Positions 43,486 through 51,857 of a DNA stretch of 62,066 bases are shown piece after piece. This stretch comes from Streptomyces sp. MUM 203J. GTDB taxonomy: Bacteria; Actinomycetota; Actinomycetes; Streptomycetales; Streptomycetaceae. The DNA lies in NCBI RefSeq assembly GCF_022414595.1, contig NZ_JADWYO010000037.1, forward strand, positions 1 to 62,066, read 5' to 3'. The translations under genes were made by a program, and so were the position numbers. The notes below the pieces were generated by a model, which worked only from the letters and a program-made list of their open reading frames with translations, made no database searches and was not told where the DNA came from. Position 1 is the first letter of the stretch. Every line of letters begins with the position of its first letter.

Positions 43486-43787
43486 CACGCCTCTCGTCAC
43501 GCGCGCCCCGTCCTTACCGGGCCGGCCTGACGTCATGTACGGGCACGAAGGCCGTTCCGTTCGGGCGCCCTCCGGGCAGAAGGCACAGCTCGCGGAGGTC
43601 CGGGGGCCTCCGGGGCGGCTCCGGAAATGATCCCCGGACGGGAATCCCTCCGGAGGGGATTCCGGAAAGCGGAAGCGGATCAATGGCCCTGACGGACCTA
43701 CGTTCTTGTCCGGATGGAGTCCTTTTCGCGTATCCGACCCGCTGCTTTACTGATGGCCTCGTGTGTCGCACCTACCGAGGAGGCCAC
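43486..43787. other. Divergent promoter region between DUF4331 gene and RiPP-like cluster
   Basis: 302 bp without a gene. It contains an inverted repeat, GGAATCCC (43641-43648) and GGGATTCC (43656-43663), with a 7-nt centre. This could be an operator for the peptide gene 125 bp downstream. No canonical -35/-10 pair with good spacing was seen. Confidence 0.45.
43641..43663. promoter_or_regulatory. Inverted repeat upstream of the 55-aa peptide gene
   Basis: Perfect 8-bp arms (GGAATCCC / GGGATTCC) flank TCCGGAG. Its position in the divergent intergenic region suggests a regulator site for the cluster; no regulator gene is present inside the cluster. Confidence 0.4.
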
Positions 43788-43955
43788 ATGGCCGAAGTCA
43801 AGAAGGTCACCCGACCCGCGGTCACCGCGTCGTCCCGCCCGTGCGCGTTCGTGTCGCCGGACAAGGGCAACGCCCCGACCATCACGCCCGTCCATAAACA
43901 GGCGGACAGCGTCTCCGCCCCTGCTGAGCAGCGGAAAGCGCACGTGCAGCGCTAG
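43788..43955 (+). CDS. 55-aa peptide, candidate RiPP precursor
   Basis: ATG 43788 has a good GAGGAGG site. The peptide begins 'MAEVKKVTRPAVTASSRPCAF' (only partly acidic) and is rich in Pro, Ser, Thr, Lys and His. It has a single Cys (C19), single Phe (F21), a 'PTITPVHK' segment (30-37) and a basic C-terminus 'RKAHVQR'. It is the first gene of the cluster. It is separated from the radical SAM/SPASM gene by a strong hairpin, a common arrangement that boosts precursor over enzyme expression. The leader/core border is not obvious. I do not recognise a family; the call rests on size, position and neighbours. Confidence 0.75.
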   Translation: MAEVKKVTRPAVTASSRPCAFVSPDKGNAPTITPVHKQADSVSAPAEQRKAHVQR

Positions 43956-43968
43956 GGGCTGAGGTTCC

Positions 43969-43998
43969 CCGGGGCCCCGCCCGGCGGCCGGGCCCCGG
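43969..43998 (+). terminator. Attenuator-like hairpin between peptide and radical SAM genes
   Basis: CCGGGGCCC (43969-43977) pairs perfectly with GGGCCCCGG (43990-43998); the 12-nt loop can itself pair partly. It starts 14 nt after the peptide stop and there is no T-run. It likely allows partial read-through into the enzyme genes or protects the precursor mRNA 3' end. Confidence 0.55.
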
Positions 43999-44109
43999 TT
44001 CAGCCGCGCGCCCCGGGCCGGGGACCGGCCCGTCTCGCGCGGTTTCGCGTCATGGTCCTTTTCTCCGGCGTTATGTCGCCGCAATGCCGCATTGGAGAAG
44101 TCTTCAGCC

Positions 44110-45687
44110 ATGCAGAATTCCCTGTATCAGTCCTCGCGATACGTGCGTACTCTCCGTGCCGCGGGCGACCGTGATTTCTCGTCGTTCGGAGGGCGGCTCG
44201 ACTCCTATGAGGGCGATGACCGGACCATGGCCTTCCATTCGCTCTTCGGGAATGCGCGGCTGATCGACCGGGATGTCGTCGATCTTCTCCGGGACGCCTC
44301 CGAGGGCGTCAGCTGGGAGCGGCTGCGCGGGCGCCTCGACGAGGACTCGCTGCGCGACCTCCTCGAAGCGAGGTTCCTCGTCGAGGCGGGTCACGACGAG
44401 GCGCGCGAGATCGACGAACTGCTGGAGAACCGGCAGAACGCGCTCGGCACCGGCGTGTTCCACTCCTCGATCCAGCTGGTGCTGACCAACGCCTGCAACT
44501 TCTCCTGTCAGGGCTGCTTCGCCTACAACTTCGACGGCGGTGTCCAGGAGCGCAACACCTCCGGAGAATCCGTGAAACCCGGCCCCGTCCTGCTCGAACT
44601 GCGCCGCTCCCGCCCGGAGCCGGGCCGCCCGGACTCGGGGCCCACGCTGGCCAGGGGCGACTGGAACCACGGTTCGGACGAGGGCCGCAACCCCTCGATG
44701 CACATGTCGCGCGAGGTGGCCGAGAAGACCGTCGAGGAGGCCATCGCGCTGCGCAAGGCCAACGGTGGCGGCCATCTGACGGTGTCGTTCTTCGGCGGCG
44801 AGCCGACTCTCGCCCGAGGCACCATCCTGCACGTGCTGCGCACCTTCGGCGACCGCCATGACGGGGTGACCCTCTCCTACGACCTGACCAGCAACGGCTC
44901 GCGCATCGACGACGAACTGCTGGAGGCGCTCGCCCGGCACCGGGTGGACACCACCGTCTCCATCGACTACCTGGTCCCCGAGACCGGGGAGTTCCGCGGC
45001 GGACAGCAGCAGCGCACCCCGTGGGCGGTGGTCCGCAAGGCGATCCTCGACATGAAGGCAGCGGGCGTCCCGGTCAGCATCACGACCGTCCTCTCCCAGT
45101 ACACCTGGGACAAGTGGGGCACCCCGCTCATCGACTTCGTCGCGGAGGCGGGTCTGGACACCCTGGACGTGATCGTGTCCTTCCAGGCCCGCGAGTTCTT
45201 CGACAAGCACAGCCCGCACGAGGTCGCCCAGCGGCTGCTGGCCGCGGTCGACTACGGACGCGAACGCGGCGTGCAGCTCAGCGGCTACTGGTACCAGACC
45301 TTCCAGATGATCATCGATGAGGCCAAGTGGGCCGAACAGGCCGACTACAAGACCTGCCCCGCCGTCGGCCGCCAGCTCTCCATCGAGCCCAACGGCAGCG
45401 TCTTCGCCTGCAAGGCCACCGCCCGCAAGCTCGGCACCATCGACGACTGGCGCGGGATCTTCTCCTCACCCGCCTACCAGGACTACGGCATGAGGGCCTA
45501 CACCAACGGCCCCGGCTGCCAGGGGTGCGAACTCCAGGGCACCTGCTCGGGCGGCTCGGCGGGCGCGCTGGAGGAGGAGAACGGCTCGATCCAGGTGATG
45601 TCGCCGGGCTACTGCGGCTACATGCGCGAAGTGGTCCAGGGCCTGCTGGAACGCCACCACACCCAGAGCCTCGCGGCCCTGTCCTGA
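44110..45687 (+). CDS. Radical SAM/SPASM peptide-modifying enzyme
   Basis: 525 aa. Residues ~1-115 form an N-terminal region with a RRE-like/PqqD-like feel ('LIDRDVVDLLRDASEG', 'RDLLEARFLVEAG'). The radical SAM cluster is C129-x3-C133-x2-C136 ('CNFSCQGCF'). An unusual ~60-residue insertion rich in Pro/Arg/Gly follows, before 'HLTVSFFGGEPTLARGTIL'. The C-terminal SPASM domain supplies auxiliary-cluster Cys in 'KTCPAVGRQLSI', 'VFACKATA', 'GPGCQGCELQGTCSGG' and 'SPGYCGYM'. Such enzymes oxidise or cross-link residues in a ribosomal peptide. ATG 44110 has GGAGAAG upstream; a TTG at 44092 is a weak alternative. The 55-aa peptide is the likely substrate. Confidence 0.9.
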   Translation: MQNSLYQSSRYVRTLRAAGDRDFSSFGGRLDSYEGDDRTMAFHSLFGNARLIDRDVVDLLRDASEGVSWERLRGRLDEDSLRDLLEARFLVEAGHDEAREIDELLENRQNALGTGVFHSSIQLVLTNACNFSCQGCFAYNFDGGVQERNTSGESVKPGPVLLELRRSRPEPGRPDSGPTLARGDWNHGSDEGRNPSMHMSREVAEKTVEEAIALRKANGGGHLTVSFFGGEPTLARGTILHVLRTFGDRHDGVTLSYDLTSNGSRIDDELLEALARHRVDTTVSIDYLVPETGEFRGGQQQRTPWAVVRKAILDMKAAGVPVSITTVLSQYTWDKWGTPLIDFVAEAGLDTLDVIVSFQAREFFDKHSPHEVAQRLLAAVDYGRERGVQLSGYWYQTFQMIIDEAKWAEQADYKTCPAVGRQLSIEPNGSVFACKATARKLGTIDDWRGIFSSPAYQDYGMRAYTNGPGCQGCELQGTCSGGSAGALEEENGSIQVMSPGYCGYMREVVQGLLERHHTQSLAALS

Positions 45688-45709
45688 CCGGCGGAGGATG
45701 ACCGACCCC

Positions 45710-47614
45710 ATGGCAACCATAGGGATGCACTTCGGCCACGACGCGGGTGCCGCGCTCACCCAGGCCGGCGGTTACCACGTCATCGAGGCCGAACGGCGCC
45801 TCGGGCTGCGCCATGTGTGCGGCGGCAACGGCGACTTCCCGCAGGCCGCCGCCGCATGGCTCGCTGAGCTGCGGCAGCGGGCGGAGACCCCGGTCACCGG
45901 GATCGCCGTGGCCGACTGGTACACGCCGGTGTGCCGGACACTGCCCCCGTCCCTCGTCGAACTGGTCAACGAGGACGCCCGCTGGACGGCGACCGACGGC
46001 ACCGGCCTGGCCGACGCGGTCACCCGCGTCATCAAGCCCCTGGACTGGCCCCTGGCCCGGGAGTTCGGTGACGTCACCCTCACCGCCGTCCGTCACCACT
46101 ACGCGCACGCCGCGCTCGCCTACCACACCTCCGGCGCCCGCAGGGCCCTGGTGCTGGCGCTGGACGGGACGGGCAACTACGCCGAGTGCGGCATGGTATG
46201 TCTCGGCGACGGCGACCAGCTCACCCCCGTCATGTCGTTCACCAACCGGACGGGCCCACGCTTCGGCCTGGTCTACGAGGCGCTCGCCCGCCGCGTCCAC
46301 GGCAGCCAGTTCGACACCGGCAAGCTGCTCGGCCTCACGGCCACCGGTGAGACGGATCCCTCCCTGCTGCCGGTGCTGCGCGCCATGCTCGTGCCGCAGT
46401 CCACCCGCCGCGCCGCGCCCGGCCTGTACGAGCCGCTGGACGAGGCCCGGCTGGCCGGCACCGCCCTGCGGTACGCGGACAGTTGGTGGACGTACGACCC
46501 GGACAGCGGCGGATACCTGGACGCTGGCCTGGCCGACTCCTCGGACGATGACGTCGTGCACTCCTTCGGGTCGGTCTTCCCCGACGAGATCCGTACCGGG
46601 GACGGCCGTACGACGCTGGTCGGCACCGGCCCCGAGGACCGGACCTGCCGGGACCTGGCGGCCACGCTCCAGACGGCCGTCGAACAGGACCTGCTCCGGC
46701 TGGTCACCGGCATCAGCCGCCGCTTCCCCGGGTACGCCACGCTCTGCTACGCGGGCGGCTGCGCGCTCAACATCACCGCGAACACCCGCATCGTCGAGTC
46801 CGGCCAGTTCACCCGCGTGTACGTGCCGACCTGCTGCGACGACTCGGGCATCGCGCTGGGAGCGGCGCTCGCCGCCGCCGACCCCGCCGACCGGCCCGCC
46901 CTGCTCGGGCGCACCGGGTGGGCGCCGCTCGCCTACGCCGGCCCGCCCCTGGAGGGAGTCGACGAGGAGGGCGGCGAGGAGCGTGACGAGGGCGCCGCGG
47001 GCCGGACGGGCGACCCGGCGGTGCGGCTCCGAGCCTCGGCCGCCGGACTGGGCACCCGCCGCCCGGCCGACGACGAGGACTTCGTCCGGGCGGTGGCCGG
47101 CCTGCTGGCCGACCGGCGGTGCGTGGCCTGGCTGGAGGGCGGCCTGGAGACCGGCCCGCGCGCCCTGGGGCACCGCTCGCTGCTGGTCTCGGCGCACTGG
47201 AGCGGCGCCCGCCGCCATGTCTCCGAGACGATCAAGCAGAGGGAGTGGTTCCGGCCGGTCGCGCCGATCTGTCCCGAGGAGCTGGCCGACCGGTACTTCA
47301 CCGGGCCCCTGGACCACACCGAGGCCATGCTGTTCGCCGTGCGGGTCCGCCCCGACCGGGCCGAGCTGCTGGCCGAGGCGCGGCACATCGACGGCACCGC
47401 CCGGCTCCAGACCGTACGGCCCGGGACCCAGCCCCTGCTGCACCGGCTCTGCCACGCGGTGGGGGAGCGCACCGGCCTGCCCGTGCTGATCAACACCAGC
47501 GCCAACAGCGGAGGCCGTCCCATTCTCAACCACCTCGACCAGGCACTGGAGCTGCTCCACGGAACCGCGCTGGACGCCGTGGCGCTGCCCGGAAGCCGGC
47601 TGATCATCGAGTGA
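45710..47614 (+). CDS. O-carbamoyltransferase 1 (NodU/CmcH/TobZ family)
   Basis: 634 aa. The N-terminal Kae1-like domain has the HHxAHA motif as 'RHHYAHAALAYH' and the nucleotide block 'CYAGGCALNITANTRI'. The C-terminal part has 'ETGPRALGHRSLL' and 'LPVLINTSANSGGRPI'. The family transfers carbamoyl from carbamoyl phosphate, via carbamoyl-AMP, to a hydroxyl. ATG 45710 begins the conserved 'IGMHFGHDAGAAL'; the ATG at 45698 abuts its GGAGG and is less likely. A Gly/Glu-rich ~30-residue insertion sits near residue 420. It is diverged from the second carbamoyltransferase at 52219, so it probably has a different acceptor. Confidence 0.88.
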   Translation: MATIGMHFGHDAGAALTQAGGYHVIEAERRLGLRHVCGGNGDFPQAAAAWLAELRQRAETPVTGIAVADWYTPVCRTLPPSLVELVNEDARWTATDGTGLADAVTRVIKPLDWPLAREFGDVTLTAVRHHYAHAALAYHTSGARRALVLALDGTGNYAECGMVCLGDGDQLTPVMSFTNRTGPRFGLVYEALARRVHGSQFDTGKLLGLTATGETDPSLLPVLRAMLVPQSTRRAAPGLYEPLDEARLAGTALRYADSWWTYDPDSGGYLDAGLADSSDDDVVHSFGSVFPDEIRTGDGRTTLVGTGPEDRTCRDLAATLQTAVEQDLLRLVTGISRRFPGYATLCYAGGCALNITANTRIVESGQFTRVYVPTCCDDSGIALGAALAAADPADRPALLGRTGWAPLAYAGPPLEGVDEEGGEERDEGAAGRTGDPAVRLRASAAGLGTRRPADDEDFVRAVAGLLADRRCVAWLEGGLETGPRALGHRSLLVSAHWSGARRHVSETIKQREWFRPVAPICPEELADRYFTGPLDHTEAMLFAVRVRPDRAELLAEARHIDGTARLQTVRPGTQPLLHRLCHAVGERTGLPVLINTSANSGGRPILNHLDQALELLHGTALDAVALPGSRLIIE

Positions 47615-47737
47615 TCCGTACCGTCACGCCTTCCGCCGCCTCCGTCCCCGGGTCCGGCAGATTGTCCGAAACGGCGATGTCCACGTCTGCCGGCCGCAAC
47701 GGACCATGTACAGACGTCGCACACCTGGAGAGTGCCC

Positions 47738-48643
47738 GTGCCGCACGCCGCTCAGCTGCGAGACATCCGCAAGACCGAACCGCTGCGCGTCCTGTCCCTT
47801 CAGGACTGGGAACAGTGGGTCACCCAGGGATATGTGATCGTCCGGCAGGCGGTGTCCGCCGCGACTGCCGCCTCGCTCGCCGCGGGCCTGCGCTCCTTCC
47901 TGGACATGGACCCCGACGACCCCGCGACCTGGACCTCGCCGCACACCGGCAACGACCGGCTGCCCGGACACAGCGGGCTCGTCGAGATGTACAACCACCA
48001 GGCCCAGTGGGACATCCGGCAGACCCGGCGGGTGTACGAGGCGTTCGTGGACGTCTGGGACCGCACCGACCTGTGGGTGACCATCGACTTCGCCAACGTC
48101 AACCCGCCCAACCGGGGCCCGCGCGCCTTCGACGGCTTCATCCACTGGGACGTGGACACCTCCACCCGCCCGCTGCCGGTCAGCTGCCAGGCGGTGCTGT
48201 CCCTCACCGACGGCGACGAGGACATCGGCGGCTTCCAGTGTGTGCCGGAGATCTTCACCGAGTGGGACGCATGGGTGAGCCGCCAGCTGGCGGACCGCGA
48301 CCCCTTCACCCCGGACATCACCGGATACAAGATCACCACCCCCCGGGTCGCATCCGGGGACCTCGTCATCTTCAACAGCCTGCTGCCGCACGGCGTACAT
48401 CCCAATGTGTCCGAACGCCGGGTGCGCATGGCCCAGTACCTGACCATGGCGCCGGCCTGGGAGGACAACGACGGGCTCAGGGAGGCCAGGGTGCGGTTCT
48501 GGCGTGACCGGATCCCGCCGCACCCGCCGGAGGGCGGCGTACGCAAGGACGAGGCCCGGCTGTACGGGCCCGCTCGCCTGACCGGGCTGGGCGAGCGGCT
48601 GCTCGGGCTGCGCACCTGGGGCGAAGGGAGCGTTGTTGGCTAG
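47738..48643 (+). CDS. Phytanoyl-CoA dioxygenase (PhyH)-family Fe(II)/2-oxoglutarate oxygenase
   Basis: 301 aa. A double-stranded beta-helix oxygenase with the facial triad 'IHWDVD' (His, Asp) and 'LLPHGVHPN' (distal His), and the 2-oxoglutarate-binding Arg in 'ERRVRMAQY'. The start 'WEQWVTQGYVIVRQAV' is typical of PhyH proteins. GTG 47738 is 7 nt after GGAG; GTG 47732 is the alternative. In this cluster it probably hydroxylates an unactivated carbon of the peptide, which would create an acceptor hydroxyl for a carbamoyltransferase (inference). Its stop overlaps the transporter start. Confidence 0.85.
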   Translation: MPHAAQLRDIRKTEPLRVLSLQDWEQWVTQGYVIVRQAVSAATAASLAAGLRSFLDMDPDDPATWTSPHTGNDRLPGHSGLVEMYNHQAQWDIRQTRRVYEAFVDVWDRTDLWVTIDFANVNPPNRGPRAFDGFIHWDVDTSTRPLPVSCQAVLSLTDGDEDIGGFQCVPEIFTEWDAWVSRQLADRDPFTPDITGYKITTPRVASGDLVIFNSLLPHGVHPNVSERRVRMAQYLTMAPAWEDNDGLREARVRFWRDRIPPHPPEGGVRKDEARLYGPARLTGLGERLLGLRTWGEGSVVG

Positions 48644-49928
48644 CACCGCCCCCTCCGGGACCCGCCCGGCCCGCCGGGGGAACCTGGGCCGCCCGTTCCG
48701 CTGGCTGTGGGCCTCGACGGCCGCCTCCAACGCGGGCGACGGCATCACCCGTACACTGCTGCCCCTGCTGGTGGTCGCGGGCCACCCCGACCCGGTCGCG
48801 GTCGCCGGGCTCACGGCGGTCAACATGCTGCCGTGGCTGCTGTTCGCCCTCCCCGTGGGCGTCCTCGTGGACCGGGTGGACCGCCGCGGGATCGTCCTGG
48901 TCAGCAACGGGGTCCGCGCCGCGGCGCTGCTCGGCGCCGCCCTGGTGCTGACCGGAGACCGCCCGCTTCCGGCGCTGTACGCGCTGGCCTTCGTCCTGGG
49001 CATCGCGGAGACCCTGGCCGACACGGCGGCGCCCGCGATGCTGCCGCGCCTGGTCGACCGGCGGCACCTGGAACGGGCCAACGGGCGGCTCTCGGCGGCG
49101 CAGATCGTGCTGAACGAGACGGCCGGGCCCCCCGTCGCGGGACTCCTGGCAGGGCTCACCGCCGCCGTCGCCCTCGCCACCGGGGGCCTGCTGTACGCGT
49201 TGGCGGCACTGCTGCTGCTGGGCCTCGCCCCGCTCGCACGCGGGGGCGGCGGCGACCGGGCGGGCACGAGTGACGACGGGGCGCCGCCCCGCGCCGGGGA
49301 CGGCGGTGTGCTGCACGGCATCCGCGAGGGGATCGGCTTCGTCCTGGGCCGTCGCGCGCTCCGGCTCACCCTGGCCGCCAGCACCCTGTACGGCCTGGTG
49401 TTCTCGGCCACCTTCTCCATGCTCGTCCTGCTCAGCACCCGGACCCTGGGGCTGAGCGAGGCCGGGTACGGACTGCTGCTCGCCGCCGGATCCGCGGGCG
49501 CCGTCGCGGGCAGCTGGCTCGCCCCCCGCGCCGCGGACCGGGTCCCGGTGGTCCCGCTGGCCCGCTGGTCCCTGGTGGCCTCCGGGCTCGCGTACACCGC
49601 GCTCGGACTCGCCCGGCACCCGGTGCTCGCCGCGCTGGCCCTGACCGCCAACGGCGTCTTCATGATGGGCTGGAACATCCCCGTGATGTCGCTGCGCCAG
49701 CGACTCACCCCCGAGCACCTCCAGGGCCGGGTGATGAGCGTGTCCCGGCTGTGTGCCTGGGGCGCCATGCCGGTCGGCGCGACCCTCGGCGGGCTGCTGG
49801 CCAAGGGGCTGTCCGTGCCCGCGGCCTTCGTGGTGAGCGGCACGGTCCTGGCAGCGGGCGCCCTGCTGCTCCTCGCACCCCTGCGCACCGACCCCTCTCC
49901 GCACGGCGACCTACCCGACAAGGAGTGA
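48636..49928 (+). CDS. MFS transporter (likely product exporter)
   Basis: A 430-aa, 12-helix major facilitator of the Bcr/MDR-like 'enterobactin exporter' type. It has 'RFWLWASTAASNAGDG'-like opening (read 'FRWLWASTAASNAGDG'), the loop 2-3 motif 'ALPVGVLVDRVDRRGIVL', 'NETAGPPVAGLLAG' in helix 5 and 'RLTPEHLQGRVMSVSRL' in helix 10-11. Start is TTG 48636 with GGGAG 5 nt upstream; TTG 48633 is an alternative. It overlaps the oxygenase gene, so it is co-expressed. Export of the cluster's product is the natural inference and would also give self-protection. Confidence 0.85.
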   Translation: MASTAPSGTRPARRGNLGRPFRWLWASTAASNAGDGITRTLLPLLVVAGHPDPVAVAGLTAVNMLPWLLFALPVGVLVDRVDRRGIVLVSNGVRAAALLGAALVLTGDRPLPALYALAFVLGIAETLADTAAPAMLPRLVDRRHLERANGRLSAAQIVLNETAGPPVAGLLAGLTAAVALATGGLLYALAALLLLGLAPLARGGGGDRAGTSDDGAPPRAGDGGVLHGIREGIGFVLGRRALRLTLAASTLYGLVFSATFSMLVLLSTRTLGLSEAGYGLLLAAGSAGAVAGSWLAPRAADRVPVVPLARWSLVASGLAYTALGLARHPVLAALALTANGVFMMGWNIPVMSLRQRLTPEHLQGRVMSVSRLCAWGAMPVGATLGGLLAKGLSVPAAFVVSGTVLAAGALLLLAPLRTDPSPHGDLPDKE

Positions 49929-49930
49929 CC

Positions 49931-50872
49931 ATGGACACCCAGCCCTACGACGCGGTGATCGTCGGCGGGGGCCCGGCCGGCCTCAACGGGGCTCTCTACC
50001 TCGGGCGTTCCCGCCGCCGCGTCCTGCTGATCGACTCCGGGGACGCCCGCAACATGGCCGCGGGCGTCATGCACAACGTGCTGACCAACGACGGTGTGCC
50101 CGTCTCCGACTTCCGCGCCCGGGCGCGTGCCCAACTCGGGTCCTACGATGTGACTTTCCGGGACGACGAGGTGCTGTCCGCCGAACCCGACGGCGACCAC
50201 GTGCTGGTCACCACCAAGGAGTCGGGCACCTTCCGGGGCCGTACCCTGCTGTACGCGGCAGGTGTGCGCTCGGTGCTGCCCCCCGTGCCGGGCCTGGACC
50301 AGGTGTGGGGCAAGGCCGCCTTCGAATGCCCCTACTGCCACGCCTGGGAGGTGCGCGACCGCGGTTTCGCCGTGTACGGCGGCGGAGTCCCCAGCGAGTG
50401 CCTGGCCGCGACCCTGACGGTGTGGTCGGACTCCCTCACCTACCTCACCGACCGGCGCGACCTGCCCGGGGGCGAGCGGGACCGGCTGACGGCCGCCGGG
50501 GTCCCGGTCGTCACCGACGGGGTCGACGAGGTCCGGCCGCACCCCGAGGGCGTCGAGGTCGTCTTCGACGGCGGCCGGAGCGCGAGTTACGGGGCGCTGT
50601 TCCTGCACATGGACACCGAGCCGCGTGTGGAACCGCTGCGCCCCTGGCTCCGGGCGCCCGACCTGGAGTCGGTGCAGACGGACGAGCGCGGACGCACCAG
50701 CGTGCCCCGCCTGTACGTCGCCGGCGACCTGGGGCGGACCATGCAGCAGGCCGCCATGGCCGCGGCGAGCGGGGGACTGGCGGGCATGGCCATCAATGCC
50801 GACCTGATCCGCGAGGACCGCCCCGGCTCGCTGCCCGAGCCCCCGCCCCCGGCGCCTTCGCCCGCGCCCTGA
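49931..50872 (+). CDS. Thioredoxin-reductase-like FAD/NAD(P) oxidoreductase with CPYC motif
   Basis: 313 aa. The FAD site 'VIVGGGPAGLNGALYLGR' is at the N-terminus. The redox motif C133-PY-C136 lies in 'FECPYCHAWEVRDRG' and a second nucleotide fold starts at 'FAVYGGG'. The C-terminal 'RLYVAGDLGRTMQQAAMAAAS' is the family FAD-binding helix. 'CPYCHxWE' is the variant found in the GliT/HlmI-type dithiol oxidases of natural-product clusters rather than in housekeeping TrxB. It may form a disulfide in the product or protect against a reactive thiol; the precursor peptide has only one Cys. A Pro-rich tail ends the protein. It begins 2 nt after the transporter stop. Confidence 0.85.
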   Translation: MDTQPYDAVIVGGGPAGLNGALYLGRSRRRVLLIDSGDARNMAAGVMHNVLTNDGVPVSDFRARARAQLGSYDVTFRDDEVLSAEPDGDHVLVTTKESGTFRGRTLLYAAGVRSVLPPVPGLDQVWGKAAFECPYCHAWEVRDRGFAVYGGGVPSECLAATLTVWSDSLTYLTDRRDLPGGERDRLTAAGVPVVTDGVDEVRPHPEGVEVVFDGGRSASYGALFLHMDTEPRVEPLRPWLRAPDLESVQTDERGRTSVPRLYVAGDLGRTMQQAAMAAASGGLAGMAINADLIREDRPGSLPEPPPPAPSPAP

Positions 50873-50928
50873 GCACACGGAAGCACCAGAAGGCACCACA
50901 GGCCCTCCGACACGGGAGCCCCGCCGCG

Positions 50929-51846
50929 ATGACCTCGCCCCGCGCAGAGTTCACCCCGCATATGGAGCACTACACCTTCGTCCTGGAGGACCAGCCCTAT
51001 GTGGGGTACTTCCAGTACGGCAACGAGAAGACCCCCGTCTACACCACCGACCGGCACGGCTTCCGGGTCACCCCCGGCCCCGGCGGGCACCCGGCCACCG
51101 TCGGGGACGACCGCCCGGACGGCCCGGTGCGGCTGCTCGCGGGCAGCTCCGCGGTGTTCGGCGTCGGCGCCACGAGCGACGCGGCCACGGTCACCGCACG
51201 GCTGTGGAACAGGTACGCGCCGCGGCTGCCATGGCTGAACTTCGCGGGACAGAGCCACAACTCCATACAAGAGCTGCTGCTGTTCACTCTCTTCCAGCAC
51301 GAACTCCCTGCTGTCACGGACATCGTGGTGATGTCGGGAGTCAACAACCTGGTACTCAGCCGCCTCCCCGAGGAGCAGCAGGGACGCCACGGGGCCTTCT
51401 TCGACTGCGGCCCCGCCCCCGACGCCGTACCGCCACCGGATCACCGGGTCGCGCACGCCAGCGAACTGACGCTTCGTCATCTACGGGGCTGGAAGCTCTG
51501 CGCCGACGCCCTGGGTGCCAGGCTGGCCTTCGTCCTCCAGCCGCTGGCGCCCTGGGTGCGGGAGGAGCCGCTCACCCGCGAGCGGCTGCTGTTCGAGGAG
51601 CTGGACGAGGTGTCCAACTTCCGGCGCTTCCACAACGACATCTCCACCATGGCGGTGGGCCGCTCCTACGCGCGGAAGCTGGCCGCCGGGTGCGCACGGC
51701 TCGGGGTGCCGTTCCTGGACATGAACCCCGCGCTGGCCGAGGCCGCAGGTCCCGAGGACTGGCTGTTCATCGACCGCGTGCACTGCACCGACCTGGGCTA
51801 TGACCTGATCGCCCGGCAGCTGGCACACCGTCTCGACCTGACCTGA
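50929..51846 (+). CDS. SGNH/GDSL-like hydrolase
   Basis: 305 aa. The nucleophile motif is 'LLAGSSAVFGVGATSD' (Ser in the GSS position) and the Asp/His pair lies in 'FIDRVHCTDLGYDLI' at the C-terminus. The 'GQSHNSIQELLL' and 'VVMSGVNNLVLS' blocks supply oxyanion-hole Gly/Asn residues. The N-terminal ~60 residues ('YFQYGNEKTPVYTTDRHGFR') are typical of SGNH proteins that sit beside SxtJ/carbamoyltransferase gene sets. It may be an esterase or acyltransferase. ATG 50929 has a weak purine-rich site. It is followed after 11 nt by the Pro-rich gene. Confidence 0.8.
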   Translation: MTSPRAEFTPHMEHYTFVLEDQPYVGYFQYGNEKTPVYTTDRHGFRVTPGPGGHPATVGDDRPDGPVRLLAGSSAVFGVGATSDAATVTARLWNRYAPRLPWLNFAGQSHNSIQELLLFTLFQHELPAVTDIVVMSGVNNLVLSRLPEEQQGRHGAFFDCGPAPDAVPPPDHRVAHASELTLRHLRGWKLCADALGARLAFVLQPLAPWVREEPLTRERLLFEELDEVSNFRRFHNDISTMAVGRSYARKLAAGCARLGVPFLDMNPALAEAAGPEDWLFIDRVHCTDLGYDLIARQLAHRLDLT

Positions 51847-51857
51847 GGAGCGGACCG

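Noticed and set aside
47624..50899. 1091-aa minus-strand open frame over the oxygenase, transporter and oxidoreductase genes
   Set aside because: No protein-like segments; the plus-strand genes carry full catalytic motifs and coherent operon spacing.
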